Of a stretch of DNA of 36,683 bases, positions 17,059 to 25,835 are shown piece after piece. The stretch spans positions 126,959 to 163,641 of the forward strand of contig DBTU01000037.1 in assembly GCA_002307215.1 (NCBI GenBank), given 5' to 3'. Under the pieces are notes generated by a model. It made no database searches, had not been told where the DNA came from, and worked only from the letters and a program-made list of their open reading frames with translations. Source of the stretch: Lachnoclostridium sp. UBA1308 (GTDB taxonomy: Bacteria; Bacillota; Clostridia; Lachnospirales; Lachnospiraceae). Numbering within the stretch: position 1 is the stretch's first letter; each line of letters begins with the position of its first letter. A program made the translations under genes and the position numbers.

Positions 17059-19404
17059 TTATTTTAGAGTGCAAATCATCTTACCTTTACCGCTCGGTGT
17101 TATCATGGTGTCATTACCCTTAATCTCAAAGCTTCCGTTGTCAACCGAAGCAATATTACTAACATTTATTAATACAACAGTATATGCCTTCTGTGATTTA
17201 ACATCAATCGTTATTGTACTTCCACTCTTAGCTACTTCTGCCTCCACTGCAAGTTTCTGCTTATTATCATAAACCACAGTGGTGGATGGATTATTATCCG
17301 ACAACTCGTAAGCTCTTAGAGTCACCTGATCGGAATAATCATATTCTGCATCATCCTCTTTCGCTCCGATTGCAATAATACTTCCGGCTTTTACCATTAA
17401 CGGAATATCCAGATAACCAATCGTCTTTTTGTACCAACGTCCACCGACTTGTACCTCTCCGGTGAAGAAATCAGTCCAATTTCCTTCCGGCAGATAATAA
17501 TTAGCCATCCCTTCATCATTGAAAACAGGTGCGACCAACAAAGAGTCACCTAAAATATACTGCTTATCAAGATAAGCGCACATTGTATCTCCGGTAAATT
17601 CCATAACCATACTTCTCATGGAAGGAATGCCTGTCTTCGATGTTTCGATTGCATTACGGAATAGATAAGGCATCAGAGAAGCCTTCAATCTGGCAAAGAA
17701 CCTGACAACCGCAACCGCCTCATCATCATATGCCCACGGTACACGATAAGAACTACTTCCGTGCAAACGGGAATGGGTGGATAATAATCCAAAAGCACAC
17801 CAACGTTTATATACATCCGGAGTTGAGGTGCTCTCAAAACCTCCGATATCATGGCTCCAGAAACCAAAGCCTGACATAGTAAGTGATAATCCACCGCGTA
17901 AGCTCTCTGCCATGGACTCATAATCGGACCAGCAGTCTCCGCCCCAGTGAACGGGGAATTTCTGTCCGCCGACTGTTGCACTTCTTGCAAACAATACTGC
18001 CTCGCCCTTGCCACGTTTTTTCTCTAATAAATCAAATACCACCTTATTATACAAATAAGTATAGTAATTATGCATCTTCATCGGATCCGAACCGTCATAG
18101 TAAGCCACATCGGTCGGAATTCTCTCACCGAAATCTGTCTTGAAGCAGTCAACACCCATATCCAGTAATGCTTCCAGTTTATCAGAAAACCATTTGCAAG
18201 CTCCCGGGTTTGTAAAATCAACAATTGCCATACCCGGCTGCCACATATCCCACTGCCATACATCACCGTTCGGGCGCTTAATGAAGTATCCGCCCTCTAC
18301 GCCTTCCTTAAATATTGCTGCATCCTGGGCAATGTAGCTGTTAATCCATACACAAATCTTTAAGCCCTTCGCTTTTAGGCGTTTGAGCATTCCAACCGGA
18401 TCCGGAAACACTCTGGAATCCCATACGAAATCACTCCAATGAAAATCCTTCATCCAAAAGCAGTCAAAATGAAATACTTTAAGCGGAATACCGCGATCCA
18501 ACATACCATCAACAAAGCTGTTTACAGTTGCTTCATCGTAGTTGGTAGTAAATGAGGTCGATAACCACAAACCAAAGGTCCAAGCCGCAGGTAATGACGG
18601 CTTTCCGGTCAAATCGGTATAACGGGTCAGAACCTCCTTCATTGTAGGTCCGTTCATGATAAAGTAATCAAGTTCTTCACCCGGAACGGAGAATTGAACC
18701 TTCTTTACCATCTCAGAGCTTACTTCGAAAGAAACCTTTTCCGGATGGTTGACAAAAACGCCATATCCTTTGTTTGAGATATAAAATGGAATGTTCTTAT
18801 AGGACTGATCGGTTGAAGTTCCGCCGTCTTCATTCCAAATGTCAACTGACTGACCATTCTTGACAAACGGTGTAAAACGCTCACCCAGACCATAGATTAA
18901 CTCTCCGACGGACAGTGACAAACGCTCTCTCATGTAGGTATCATGCAGATTTCCATCATCATATGCAAGGCCTTTCCAATCTGTCTTCACATAGGCCAGA
19001 TCACGCCAGCCGCTGTCAGTGATTTTCTCATTACCGCGGTAAAAGACCATCTTCCAATTGGCTTTATTAATCTCCAGACGAAGATTTCCGCTGTAAATCT
19101 TAAGGAAATCATCTTGTTCCTCCACGATAAGACTTCTATTCTCATCTACATCAATTTCAAATTCAGGGGTTTTCTTCTTTACACCCATATAATGGTTTGT
19201 GCGAATCCTTAATACATCAGGAGCCGGAGACGAAATACGGATCGTAATATTAGGTCCGCCCAAGGTATCTCCTCTATGATTTATTTTATGAGTCGGTGCA
19301 TTTATGGTCAGCAGATTGTCTTCCTTATTAGAAAAATAAACTTCTGCGGGAGTAAACACCTCAGTTCCTTCCTTGTGCATCCAACATCCATTACTAAATT
19401 TCAT
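17059..19404 (-). CDS. yicI: alpha-xylosidase, glycoside hydrolase family 31 (YicI type)
   Basis: The enzyme removes alpha-linked xylose from xyloglucan oligosaccharides such as isoprimeverose. The 781-residue protein has the YicI layout: an N-terminal beta domain, a catalytic barrel, and C-terminal beta domains. The nucleophile is Asp424 in KTDFGERIPTDV, a signature that is specific to YicI-type alpha-xylosidases rather than alpha-glucosidases. The acid/base is Asp490 in HWGGDCWSD; the 66-residue distance matches E. coli YicI (416 and 482). I start at 19404, where AAGGAGG stands upstream; an extension to 19506 would add residues that are not family-like. There is no signal peptide, so it acts on imported sugars, yet no transporter gene lies nearby. 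Confidence 0.95.
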   Translation of the reverse strand: MKFSNGCWMHKEGTEVFTPAEVYFSNKEDNLLTINAPTHKINHRGDTLGGPNITIRISSPAPDVLRIRTNHYMGVKKKTPEFEIDVDENRSLIVEEQDDFLKIYSGNLRLEINKANWKMVFYRGNEKITDSGWRDLAYVKTDWKGLAYDDGNLHDTYMRERLSLSVGELIYGLGERFTPFVKNGQSVDIWNEDGGTSTDQSYKNIPFYISNKGYGVFVNHPEKVSFEVSSEMVKKVQFSVPGEELDYFIMNGPTMKEVLTRYTDLTGKPSLPAAWTFGLWLSTSFTTNYDEATVNSFVDGMLDRGIPLKVFHFDCFWMKDFHWSDFVWDSRVFPDPVGMLKRLKAKGLKICVWINSYIAQDAAIFKEGVEGGYFIKRPNGDVWQWDMWQPGMAIVDFTNPGACKWFSDKLEALLDMGVDCFKTDFGERIPTDVAYYDGSDPMKMHNYYTYLYNKVVFDLLEKKRGKGEAVLFARSATVGGQKFPVHWGGDCWSDYESMAESLRGGLSLTMSGFGFWSHDIGGFESTSTPDVYKRWCAFGLLSTHSRLHGSSSYRVPWAYDDEAVAVVRFFARLKASLMPYLFRNAIETSKTGIPSMRSMVMEFTGDTMCAYLDKQYILGDSLLVAPVFNDEGMANYYLPEGNWTDFFTGEVQVGGRWYKKTIGYLDIPLMVKAGSIIAIGAKEDDAEYDYSDQVTLRAYELSDNNPSTTVVYDNKQKLAVEAEVAKSGSTITIDVKSQKAYTVVLINVSNIASVDNGSFEIKGNDTMITPSGKGKMICTLK

Positions 19405-19742
19405 AATATCCTCCTTACCATGCATTCGCATGTTTATCATTACTTGTTTTAGTAGATTATAACAAATTTTCAACAAAATACAAATGTAAAATTCTTTCAT
19501 TAACATGGCATATATTGGTTATCCTATCCATGTTTTTCTCAAATATGTATTAATAGCTTCTTATTCTTCCCATGAATTTTGGTCTTTTCAAAATTCTTTA
19601 TTCACACTAACTACTTTACTAAGATTATTAAAAACGCATATAATACACTTATACAATATCTTATATTGGAAATTCTTTAAATCACAATAATTATAGATAG
19701 TAAGCATGAAATATTATATTTTTACAATGGAGGCTATCTGAT
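19405..19742. other. divergent intergenic region yicI / nagZ-like
   Basis: TATAAT at 19461-19456 (minus strand) is a good -10 for yicI, with only a weak -35 such as TTGTAT upstream. Bases 19558-19603 resemble 2781-2825 at the trpC end. GGAGG at 19729-19733 serves the plus-strand gene. No catabolite-repression site was recognised with confidence. Confidence 0.45.
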
Positions 19743-20972
19743 ATGAAATCCGAAAGAATTATATTAATTATATTTATCCTGCTGATGCTTAGTGGCTGTA
19801 GCTTTTCATCCAAGGAAAACTCCACTACTGAAATCACAGCCTCACCTACTTCCAAGGTAGGTGTGACACCCACACAAATCCTTCATCCTACCATATTTCC
19901 AACCGCCATTGTTGCAATAACAAAAGCGTCTACACCCACACCTTCTCCGACACCAATACCAAGTAATGACCAGCACGCACAAGATATCCTTGATTCCATG
20001 ACACTTAAAGAAAAAATCGGTCAAATATTCTTTGTCCGCTGTAACGATGCTACATCAAAAGCTGATATTGTTAAGTACAATTTTGGAGGTTATATTTTAT
20101 TTGCATCGGATTTTGAAGGAAAAACCATTTCAACCGTGAAGACCGCCGTACGACGCTATCAGAAAACCTCAAGAATTCCGATGCTGATTGGTGTAGACGA
20201 AGAAGGCGGCACCGTAAATCGTATCAGTAAATTCAGTGCTTTTCGCTCTAAACCCTTCAAATCCCCCATGGAGCTGTACCGCGTGGGAGGCTTCGATTTG
20301 ATTGTCAGTGATACTATTGAAAAAGCAAAGCTCCTTAAGAGCATGGGAATCAATATCAACCTTGCTCCCGTTTGTGATATATCAACGAATTCTGCAGACT
20401 TTATCTATAAACGCTCCTTTGGTAAGGATGCAGGGGAAACATCAAAATATGTTAAAACCGTAGTAACAACGATGAACTCCAACCAAATTGGTTGCACTTT
20501 AAAGCATTTCCCCGGCTATGGTAACAATGTTGATACACACACCGGCATCGCTATTGATTCAAGGAGCAGCAATACCTTCTACAATAGTGATTTTCTTCCC
20601 TTTAAAGCCGGTATTTTGGCCGGAGCAGGCAGTGTTATGGTGTCCCATAACATTGTAAACTGTTTTGATAAAAAACATCCGGCCTCACTTTCGCCTGCCG
20701 TTCATGAAATTCTTCGAGAGGATCTTGGCTTTAGCGGAGTCATCATGACAGATGATCTCAGTATGGATGCGATTAAGCAATATTCCGGTGAAGAAGAAGC
20801 TGCTGTTACGGCGGTTCTTGCCGGTAACGATCTGCTCGTTGTATCCGATTATGATGTACAGATTCCCGCTGTCATCAAAGCGGTCAAGAATAAAAAAATA
20901 ACAGAGGAACGAATTGACGAATCCGTACTTCGAATACTCAAGTGGAAGCTGGAACTTGGAATCATTAAATAG
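19743..20972 (+). CDS. nagZ: lipoprotein beta-N-acetylhexosaminidase, GH3 (NagZ-like)
   Basis: The protein would remove N-acetylglucosamine from muropeptides or other glycans. Its 409 residues start with a lipoprotein signal (lipobox LSGC, Cys19). A Thr/Pro/Ser-rich linker to about residue 75 is followed by the GH3 barrel. Family landmarks are GVDEEGG near 150, KHFPGYG at 254-260, the DTH catalytic dyad with His266, and TDDLSMDAI with the nucleophile Asp337. It lacks a second GH3 domain, as in small NagZ enzymes. The outside location matches the Bacillus NagZ lipoprotein and suggests cell-wall turnover at the surface. The beta-glucosidase alternative is less likely given the KHFPG and DTH signatures. 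Confidence 0.88.
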   Translation: MKSERIILIIFILLMLSGCSFSSKENSTTEITASPTSKVGVTPTQILHPTIFPTAIVAITKASTPTPSPTPIPSNDQHAQDILDSMTLKEKIGQIFFVRCNDATSKADIVKYNFGGYILFASDFEGKTISTVKTAVRRYQKTSRIPMLIGVDEEGGTVNRISKFSAFRSKPFKSPMELYRVGGFDLIVSDTIEKAKLLKSMGININLAPVCDISTNSADFIYKRSFGKDAGETSKYVKTVVTTMNSNQIGCTLKHFPGYGNNVDTHTGIAIDSRSSNTFYNSDFLPFKAGILAGAGSVMVSHNIVNCFDKKHPASLSPAVHEILREDLGFSGVIMTDDLSMDAIKQYSGEEEAAVTAVLAGNDLLVVSDYDVQIPAVIKAVKNKKITEERIDESVLRILKWKLELGIIK

Positions 20973-20990
20973 CTCAAACTTCTAAGTGAG

Positions 20991-21443
20991 TTACGAATCA
21001 ACTCGACTTTTCTTAATATCTTTATAAAAACTTGTAATAATTGTATATCCAAATATAAGTTGAAATAAAGACAGTATATTGTCATCATAAAGCATAAATT
21101 TCAATAAAGGTCTTATAAAGACATAAGTGGAAAATTTACCGGGAATGTACATAAAAATATTGGCAATCGTAAAATAGAGAGATGGAAGTCCTAAAAAAAT
21201 TAATTTTGGCGAATTAATTTTCCAAGTTCCTCCGATTTTTATTTCTTTCAATAAATGATCTAACCCTAACACCAGCCCAATCATCACATTAATAAGCAAT
21301 AATATAATTATATAATAGTAATTGATTTGAAAAGTTAGACTACCGTATTCTTTCATTAATTTTGTAAAGTGCACTCTCAGCAATACCATTATTAGTATAA
21401 TCATAATATAAAAAAGATACTTCAACCACTGTTTTAGCTTCAT
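20991..21443 (-). CDS. hypothetical membrane protein, four helices
   Basis: I do not recognise the family. The 150-residue protein is strongly hydrophobic, with apparent transmembrane helices at about 7-25, 40-58, 78-96 and 115-136, and short charged loops. The start at 21443 is chosen because GAGGGGGAG lies just upstream, whereas the in-frame ATG at 21461 has no ribosome site. It converges on the nagZ-like gene with an 18-base gap. No catalytic or binding motif is visible. A gene-free repeat region lies upstream. Confidence 0.65.
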   Translation of the reverse strand: MKLKQWLKYLFYIMIILIMVLLRVHFTKLMKEYGSLTFQINYYYIIILLLINVMIGLVLGLDHLLKEIKIGGTWKINSPKLIFLGLPSLYFTIANIFMYIPGKFSTYVFIRPLLKFMLYDDNILSLFQLIFGYTIITSFYKDIKKSRVDS

Positions 21444-21720
21444 ATGCTCCCCCTCAATCATTTTATTGTAAAATTTTGTAATAAAACACGATTAATTTTC
21501 TTAAGTAATTTTACATCAAATTACTTAATTTTACCAGTGCAATAAAGCTTTTGTGCAAGAGAAACTTAAGAACTTATCCGTATTCATATCAAACCATGTG
21601 CGACTAATAAGTTAATCTTTCAAGTATTTCGTTGATACTCCGCTAAAAGCATCCAAAAATCTTTAGCCTTTTATACTGGCAAATCGTCAATTTGTGCAAC
21701 AGGCTAAAAGTCCGTCCTCA

Positions 21721-21845
21721 AAAAGACATTACATTTATATCTTCACTGCATCATCTCTTTATTTTCCGTCCTAACGCCGAAATCATATGTATAACTTACT
21801 GCCTAAATAATTCTTCCTGTTCAAAAACAAATATGACAAAACGAC
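21721..21845. repeat. decayed direct copy of one arm of the 260-bp palindrome
   Basis: The order of blocks AAAGACATT, then CATCATCTCT, CGTCCTAACG, GAAATCATATG, AACTTACTGCC and TTCTTCCTGT parallels the right arm of the palindrome at 21994-22125 (AAAGACATT, TCTCTGATG, TGTCCTAACG, GAATCACATG, AACTCACGGCC, TATTCCTGT). Agreement is clear but much eroded, which points to an older insertion of the same family. Confidence 0.6.
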
Positions 21846-21877
21846 AAATCCGTTGCATCACCCATGTACCGTACAGA

Positions 21878-22137
21878 ATTGCCGAAATTACTGACAGACC
21901 CCATACAGTATAGAGCTACAGGATAGAATAGGCCGTGAGTATCTGCAATGTATTCCGTCAGTGTGGACTGTGGACTACAATGTCCGACATCAGAAAGACA
22001 TTGCCCTATAATGTCTTCTCTGATGCGGATATTGTAGTTTGCTGTCCTAACGTCGGAATCACATGCAGAAACTCACGGCCTATTCTATTCCTGTAGCTTC
22101 GATATCACACATATCGTCTGTCAATAATTTCGGCAAT
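21878..22137. repeat. 260-bp imperfect palindromic element
   Basis: The whole element is an inverted repeat centred near 22007. The outer ends ATTGCCGAAATTA and TAATTTCGGCAAT pair, then TGACAGA with TCTGTCA. The GAATAGGCCGTGAG block (about 21926-21939) pairs with CTCACGGCCTATTC, and the centre AGACATT (21996-22002) with AATGTCT (22010-22016). The arms are about 125 bases, interrupted by small bulges, and one arm carries its own CGATAT/ATATCG hairpin. It encodes nothing evident. It could be a miniature inverted-repeat (MITE-like) element or produce a long stem-loop RNA. Confidence 0.85.
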
Positions 22138-22196
22138 CTCACTACCTATCCCTTTGTCACCCCATTGCCATCCCTTTGCCAACTTTCTTAAATCCG

Positions 22197-23144
22197 TTAT
22201 TCCACTATTTCAAGTCCCCCGTTTGTTCCGATCCCTTCATATAGGATATTTCCGCTTCGGTCTGCGAATCGAATCTTTACAACTGCATTCATACTTTCTA
22301 TAATTTTTCTGCACATTTGACCATGGACCGGAGCTATAATAGGCGCTCCTTCAACATGCGTTATGCAGACATCGAGACGAAAGCGACAATCTTTTATAGT
22401 TAAATAAAGCTTATTATCCTTTTTATATAGATTTTTGATACAGGAACCATTATATGTTGTAAACAAAAAAATACGTTCTTTATAACGAAAAAAAGCCAGA
22501 AATCCTTGAAAGCTACTACCAAGACACGGTATCTCAGCAACGCTGATAAATAATGACACATCATCCGGTTGAAAATGATTGGACTCAAACCACACCCATG
22601 ATTTTGGCATTGATTTGCCCCAGTTTTTCTCGACATACCCGATTCCTCCAGTAAAATCAATTGATTTACCCAATATATTCAAATGCCCGCTAATATCATT
22701 TTGAATATTTATGATATCATGGCAACATTCCATACAGGGAAGAAACAAAAACGGACCCATAACCCCGGGACGCAGAATTGATTTCGGAAATTCCATGATA
22801 TTGCTAAAATAGAGATCACCATTTATGCTTAAATCTTTACCTACAATATTCAATCTGATTCTACTCTTTGAAAAATAATTATCTCCGATCATGATTTCAA
22901 ACTTATTCTCATTGAAACTGAAATCATCGATATCATAATGATAATAACTGGACTTATTATTCGAATCAAGAATCTGAATAAATGCATGTGTATCCCACTC
23001 ACCGATTGCGATGCCGGGGATAATAGCATAGGAGGTTTCTGCCTTGCTGTCTGTTATTTTATAATACCAACCCTCAAAATACTTCTTATATTTATATTTT
23101 CCTTGAAAGATATCCGGATTTAAATATTTCCTTAATCGATACAT
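22197..23144 (-). CDS. tocopherol cyclase-like family protein
   Basis: The 315-residue protein shows the marks of the tocopherol cyclase-like family (Pfam Tocopherol_cycl): an N-terminal YFEGWYYKI and a central GYVEKNWGKS followed by a tryptophan-rich SWVWFESNHF. The fold is expected to be beta-rich (lipocalin-like). Plant and cyanobacterial VTE1 enzymes cyclise phytyl quinols, but tocopherol is not expected in an anaerobic Firmicute, so the true substrate is probably different and hydrophobic. There is no signal peptide. It lies 29 bases after a DUF2892 gene on the same strand and may be co-transcribed. Confidence 0.8.
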   Translation of the reverse strand: MYRLRKYLNPDIFQGKYKYKKYFEGWYYKITDSKAETSYAIIPGIAIGEWDTHAFIQILDSNNKSSYYHYDIDDFSFNENKFEIMIGDNYFSKSRIRLNIVGKDLSINGDLYFSNIMEFPKSILRPGVMGPFLFLPCMECCHDIINIQNDISGHLNILGKSIDFTGGIGYVEKNWGKSMPKSWVWFESNHFQPDDVSLFISVAEIPCLGSSFQGFLAFFRYKERIFLFTTYNGSCIKNLYKKDNKLYLTIKDCRFRLDVCITHVEGAPIIAPVHGQMCRKIIESMNAVVKIRFADRSGNILYEGIGTNGGLEIVE

Positions 23145-23173
23145 AAACTATATTCCTTCTCCATCCTAAAATT

Positions 23174-23626
23174 CTATTGTTTTTCAGTTTTGTTCAGTGC
23201 ATCTTCCGCGTTTGGACATTCTCCCGTAAAATCACCCCTCAGAATTTTCAATGCAGTCTTCTCTGCATAGATTTCATCCGAGGTCCGGACACCCCATTTA
23301 CGAATGAAGGGAAGTACCGGACACCAACCCTGTAGGGCATGCTGCAACATAAAAGCAGCCACAGTTCCGGTCAATAAAAACCAGAATCTGCTCATCTTTA
23401 TCCCCAGATAAGAGCTTAACAAGATTAATAGTGATGCGTTTACTTCCATAACCCGCTCTGTATCCCACTCCTGACTTAATTGTTTAATACGTTCTGAAAG
23501 GCCCGGTTCATTCTTAAAAATATCCAGATACCGGAGTGTCTGATTTCTGATATCCGCATTAATCTTGGGATCCGTTCTAAGAAATACTCTCTTTGAGGTA
23601 GGCGGTAATATATTTTTTGTTTTCAT
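23174..23626 (-). CDS. DUF2892 (YgaP-like transmembrane) protein
   Basis: About 150 residues. After a soluble N-terminal half rich in charged residues, two helices (about 60-77 and 80-97) are followed by LQGWCPVLPFIRKWGVRT, an almost invariant pattern in DUF2892 proteins. It ends with an EIYAEKTALKILRGDF helix. The DUF2892 domain also forms the membrane part of YgaP rhodanese, but there is no rhodanese domain here. The start at 23626 follows GGAG; in-frame ATG codons at 23638 and 23668 lack a site. Its function is unknown. Confidence 0.8.
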   Translation of the reverse strand: MKTKNILPPTSKRVFLRTDPKINADIRNQTLRYLDIFKNEPGLSERIKQLSQEWDTERVMEVNASLLILLSSYLGIKMSRFWFLLTGTVAAFMLQHALQGWCPVLPFIRKWGVRTSDEIYAEKTALKILRGDFTGECPNAEDALNKTEKQ

Positions 23627-23668
23627 AATCTGCTCCATTCCGCCGCTACTATTGCGACTAACGTCCAA

Positions 23669-23776
23669 GCCTGCGACTTGCTCGCAGGCCTAAATTCAAT
23701 ATGTGAAAATCGCTTTTTATTTTCACATTAAATACGTTTGAATTAGTATGTGTGATAAATGGCAGAATATGCAGAT
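23669..23776. repeat. intergenic hairpins upstream of the DUF2892 gene
   Basis: Two perfect or near-perfect inverted repeats stand in tandem: GCCTGCGA...TCGCAGGC around 23670-23689, and TGTGAAAAT...ATTTTCACA around 23701-23728. No gene or clear promoter was seen between them. Confidence 0.5.
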
Positions 23777-23826
23777 AAAAAAACCGTATGGATTGCAAAT
23801 ATAACTCATTTACAATGCATACGGTT
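23777..23826 (-). terminator. intrinsic terminator of the O-antigen-ligase-like gene
   Basis: AACCGTATG-ATTG-AAAT at 23782-23800 pairs with 23807-23826. On the minus strand the stem is followed by seven T (the A-run at 23777-23783), right after the stop codon of the gene at 23843. Confidence 0.88.
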
Positions 23827-23842
23827 AATATCAAATTTCAAT

Positions 23843-25021
23843 TTAATATTTTGTAGCCATCAAAGAAGAATCCTTCTTTTCAAACGAACCGATACCGGAT
23901 AGAATAAACAAAAACAAAGGTAAGGTTTGAACCCAAAGCAATGTTATGTCCGTAGTACCGTGTACCAGTGCTGCAGCGGTTACTGCCAGAATAAGCGGAG
24001 TAATCATTTTTTTATTCTCTTTGAAGCATACCCTGATGATTAATTTATAAAATCTTACAATATACCAAAGTAACAGACCGCCTCCGATTAATCCGAAATT
24101 GAGTAGCAGATCCAGATAAATACTGTGTGCATGCGGAATAATCTGATTATGATATGAGTCATCAAACAAAAACATAAAGGAATATAATCCATGACCTAGC
24201 ATTGGTGACATAATAATCCGGTTCAAAGTCTCCATCCATATCTGCTGACGGAGCATCACTGTAACCTCAACATCATAAAGTCTCGGAATAATATTTACAC
24301 CAAGGATGAATACAAGCATACCACCAAATGCTGCTGCAAATAACCACCAGGAAAGCAGACGGTGCCTTTTTAAAACAACCAATAAGACTGCCACTCCAAC
24401 GAATACTTCAACCCATACAAACATACTTTTACATAAATACATACTGATCACATTAAGAGCAGCAACCGTATAGTAGAACCAACTGCGACCTTGCTTTGTA
24501 AGTACCTTATAGGCACATATTATAATTACCGTACCCACGATTGTTCCAAAATAATTCGGGTGAAAAAACACCGCTGCGATTCTCTGATGATTGCTTCCAT
24601 GATCTAATATTTGGGTGATCTTCTCAATTATTGCATAACCGAAACTGGTTAGACTGAGGCAACATATTAAATTCAGAGTTTTTTCAAATAATTCTGCAGT
24701 CATAATTGTCCTGATATACAAACCAAGTACAATGGCAAGTGCTACGCCAATTCCTGCTACTAATCCGATCAAGTTTAGATACAAAAAAGGAACTATAATC
24801 GCATATACAAGAAACATCTTAAGAATCATGGAATCCTTATGTACAAATATCATTTGACGTGTCTGTTTATTTACTAAAATATAAATCGATAAAAATACCA
24901 GTACAATCGTTGAAAGTATATAAGGTAAAAAAATAGCGGCAGCTGTATAAGATGCTACATTAATACCTACCAGAGATACTTCAGCCCGACGTTTTAGAGC
25001 TATATTTTCTATGACATTCAT
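23843..25021 (-). CDS. O-antigen ligase-like polytopic membrane protein
   Basis: The 392-residue protein has about ten to twelve transmembrane helices. The second half shows the Wzy_C/O-antigen ligase pattern: FHPNYFG before the middle, then a large loop with RQQIW, GHGLYSF and HAHSIYLDLLLNFGL. Members ligate or polymerise lipid-linked glycans or add sugars to proteins. No glycosyltransferase, flippase or other polysaccharide gene is nearby, so the glycan is unknown and the gene is an orphan. The ribosome site is odd, since GAGG directly touches the ATG. Upstream, ATGTGCTAAAT (25048-25058) and its complement (25086-25096) form a hairpin. Confidence 0.8.
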   Translation of the reverse strand: MNVIENIALKRRAEVSLVGINVASYTAAAIFLPYILSTIVLVFLSIYILVNKQTRQMIFVHKDSMILKMFLVYAIIVPFLYLNLIGLVAGIGVALAIVLGLYIRTIMTAELFEKTLNLICCLSLTSFGYAIIEKITQILDHGSNHQRIAAVFFHPNYFGTIVGTVIIICAYKVLTKQGRSWFYYTVAALNVISMYLCKSMFVWVEVFVGVAVLLVVLKRHRLLSWWLFAAAFGGMLVFILGVNIIPRLYDVEVTVMLRQQIWMETLNRIIMSPMLGHGLYSFMFLFDDSYHNQIIPHAHSIYLDLLLNFGLIGGGLLLWYIVRFYKLIIRVCFKENKKMITPLILAVTAAALVHGTTDITLLWVQTLPLFLFILSGIGSFEKKDSSLMATKY

Positions 25022-25047
25022 CCTCTTTCACTCAAAGTAATTCAAAT

Positions 25048-25096
25048 ATGTGCTAAATAATAGTCACCCTCAACACAAGAATGTATTTTAGCACAT
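25048..25096. repeat. inverted repeat upstream of the O-antigen-ligase-like gene
   Basis: Eleven-base arms ATGTGCTAAAT at 25048-25058 and ATTTTAGCACAT ending at 25096 enclose a loop of about 27 bases. It lies between pdxT and the next gene on the same strand and could separate their transcripts, though no T-run follows. Confidence 0.5.
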
Positions 25097-25195
25097 AACT
25101 ACAAAGGATGCAAGATTAATTCTTAAAAAAATAATATAACTATACAATTTGACCAAATTTGAACCAGCTCTTTAATTTTCGTTGTACACGTAATC

Positions 25196-25774
25196 TTAAG
25201 CTTTGGGCAATAAATCTAAGAAATACCGATGAACACGCAGATCTTCTGTCAGTTCCGGATGAAAGGCTGTCACAAGTATATTGTTTTGTCTTGCTGCCAC
25301 AATATTGCCATCCACTTCTGCCAGTATTTCTACCCCATCCGTCTCAGATACCTCTTCGATATAGGGAGCACGGATGAATATCATCGGGATGTCACCGATT
25401 CCCAGAAAATAGTTTATCGTCTGAAAGCTTCCAAGCTGCCTACCATAGGCATTCCTCTTTACGCTAATATCCATGGCATCTAAATAACTATGATCGTCAT
25501 TGGATATCCTTTTTGCCAGTAAAATAAGACCGGCACAGGTTCCAAATACAGGCAATCCCTCTGTAATCAGCATTTTCAGGGTATCAAACATATCCATTTC
25601 CTTTAAAAGCTTACCTATTACTGTACTTTCGCCACCCGGAATAATGATTGCATCAATAGACTTATCGAGATCAGATTTCTGTCTTATTTCAAAGGCTTCC
25701 TCACCAAGTCTTTTAATCGCCTTCGTATGTTCGGCGAAAGCACCCTGTAATGCTAATATGCCTATTCGTTTCAT
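25196..25774 (-). CDS. pdxT: pyridoxal 5'-phosphate synthase glutaminase subunit
   Basis: PdxT hydrolyses glutamine and delivers ammonia to PdxS. The 192-residue protein has LALQGAFAEH at the start, PGGEST, the nucleophile Cys80 in GTCAGL, and the His172/Glu174 pair in FHPEL. I start at the ATG at 25774; an in-frame GTG four codons earlier overlaps the AAAGGTGA ribosome site. The gene follows pdxS with about 60 bases between them, the standard order for the deoxyxylulose-independent pathway. Confidence 0.97.
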   Translation of the reverse strand: MKRIGILALQGAFAEHTKAIKRLGEEAFEIRQKSDLDKSIDAIIIPGGESTVIGKLLKEMDMFDTLKMLITEGLPVFGTCAGLILLAKRISNDDHSYLDAMDISVKRNAYGRQLGSFQTINYFLGIGDIPMIFIRAPYIEEVSETDGVEILAEVDGNIVAARQNNILVTAFHPELTEDLRVHRYFLDLLPKA

Positions 25775-25835
25775 AATTATCTTCACCTTTCAAAGCTAAT
25801 TGTATTAAACCAACTTATAATGTCTGCAGAGGTTA

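Larger units (their letters stand above)
21444..22196. other. 753-base gene-free region with repeats
   Basis: No credible gene is present. There is a hairpin at about 21662-21708 (TTTAGCCT with AGGCTAAA), a decayed partial repeat at 21721-21845, and the large palindrome at 21878-22137. Short open frames here simply run through the palindrome. Confidence 0.7.

Noticed and set aside
19405..19506. Amino-terminal extension of the alpha-xylosidase
   Set aside because: AAGGAGG stands directly before the ATG at 19404, the family begins at MKxSxGxW, and the extension covers the probable promoter.
21692..21913. Short open frame in the repeat region
   Set aside because: It runs through the decayed repeat into the palindrome; no ribosome site or family features.
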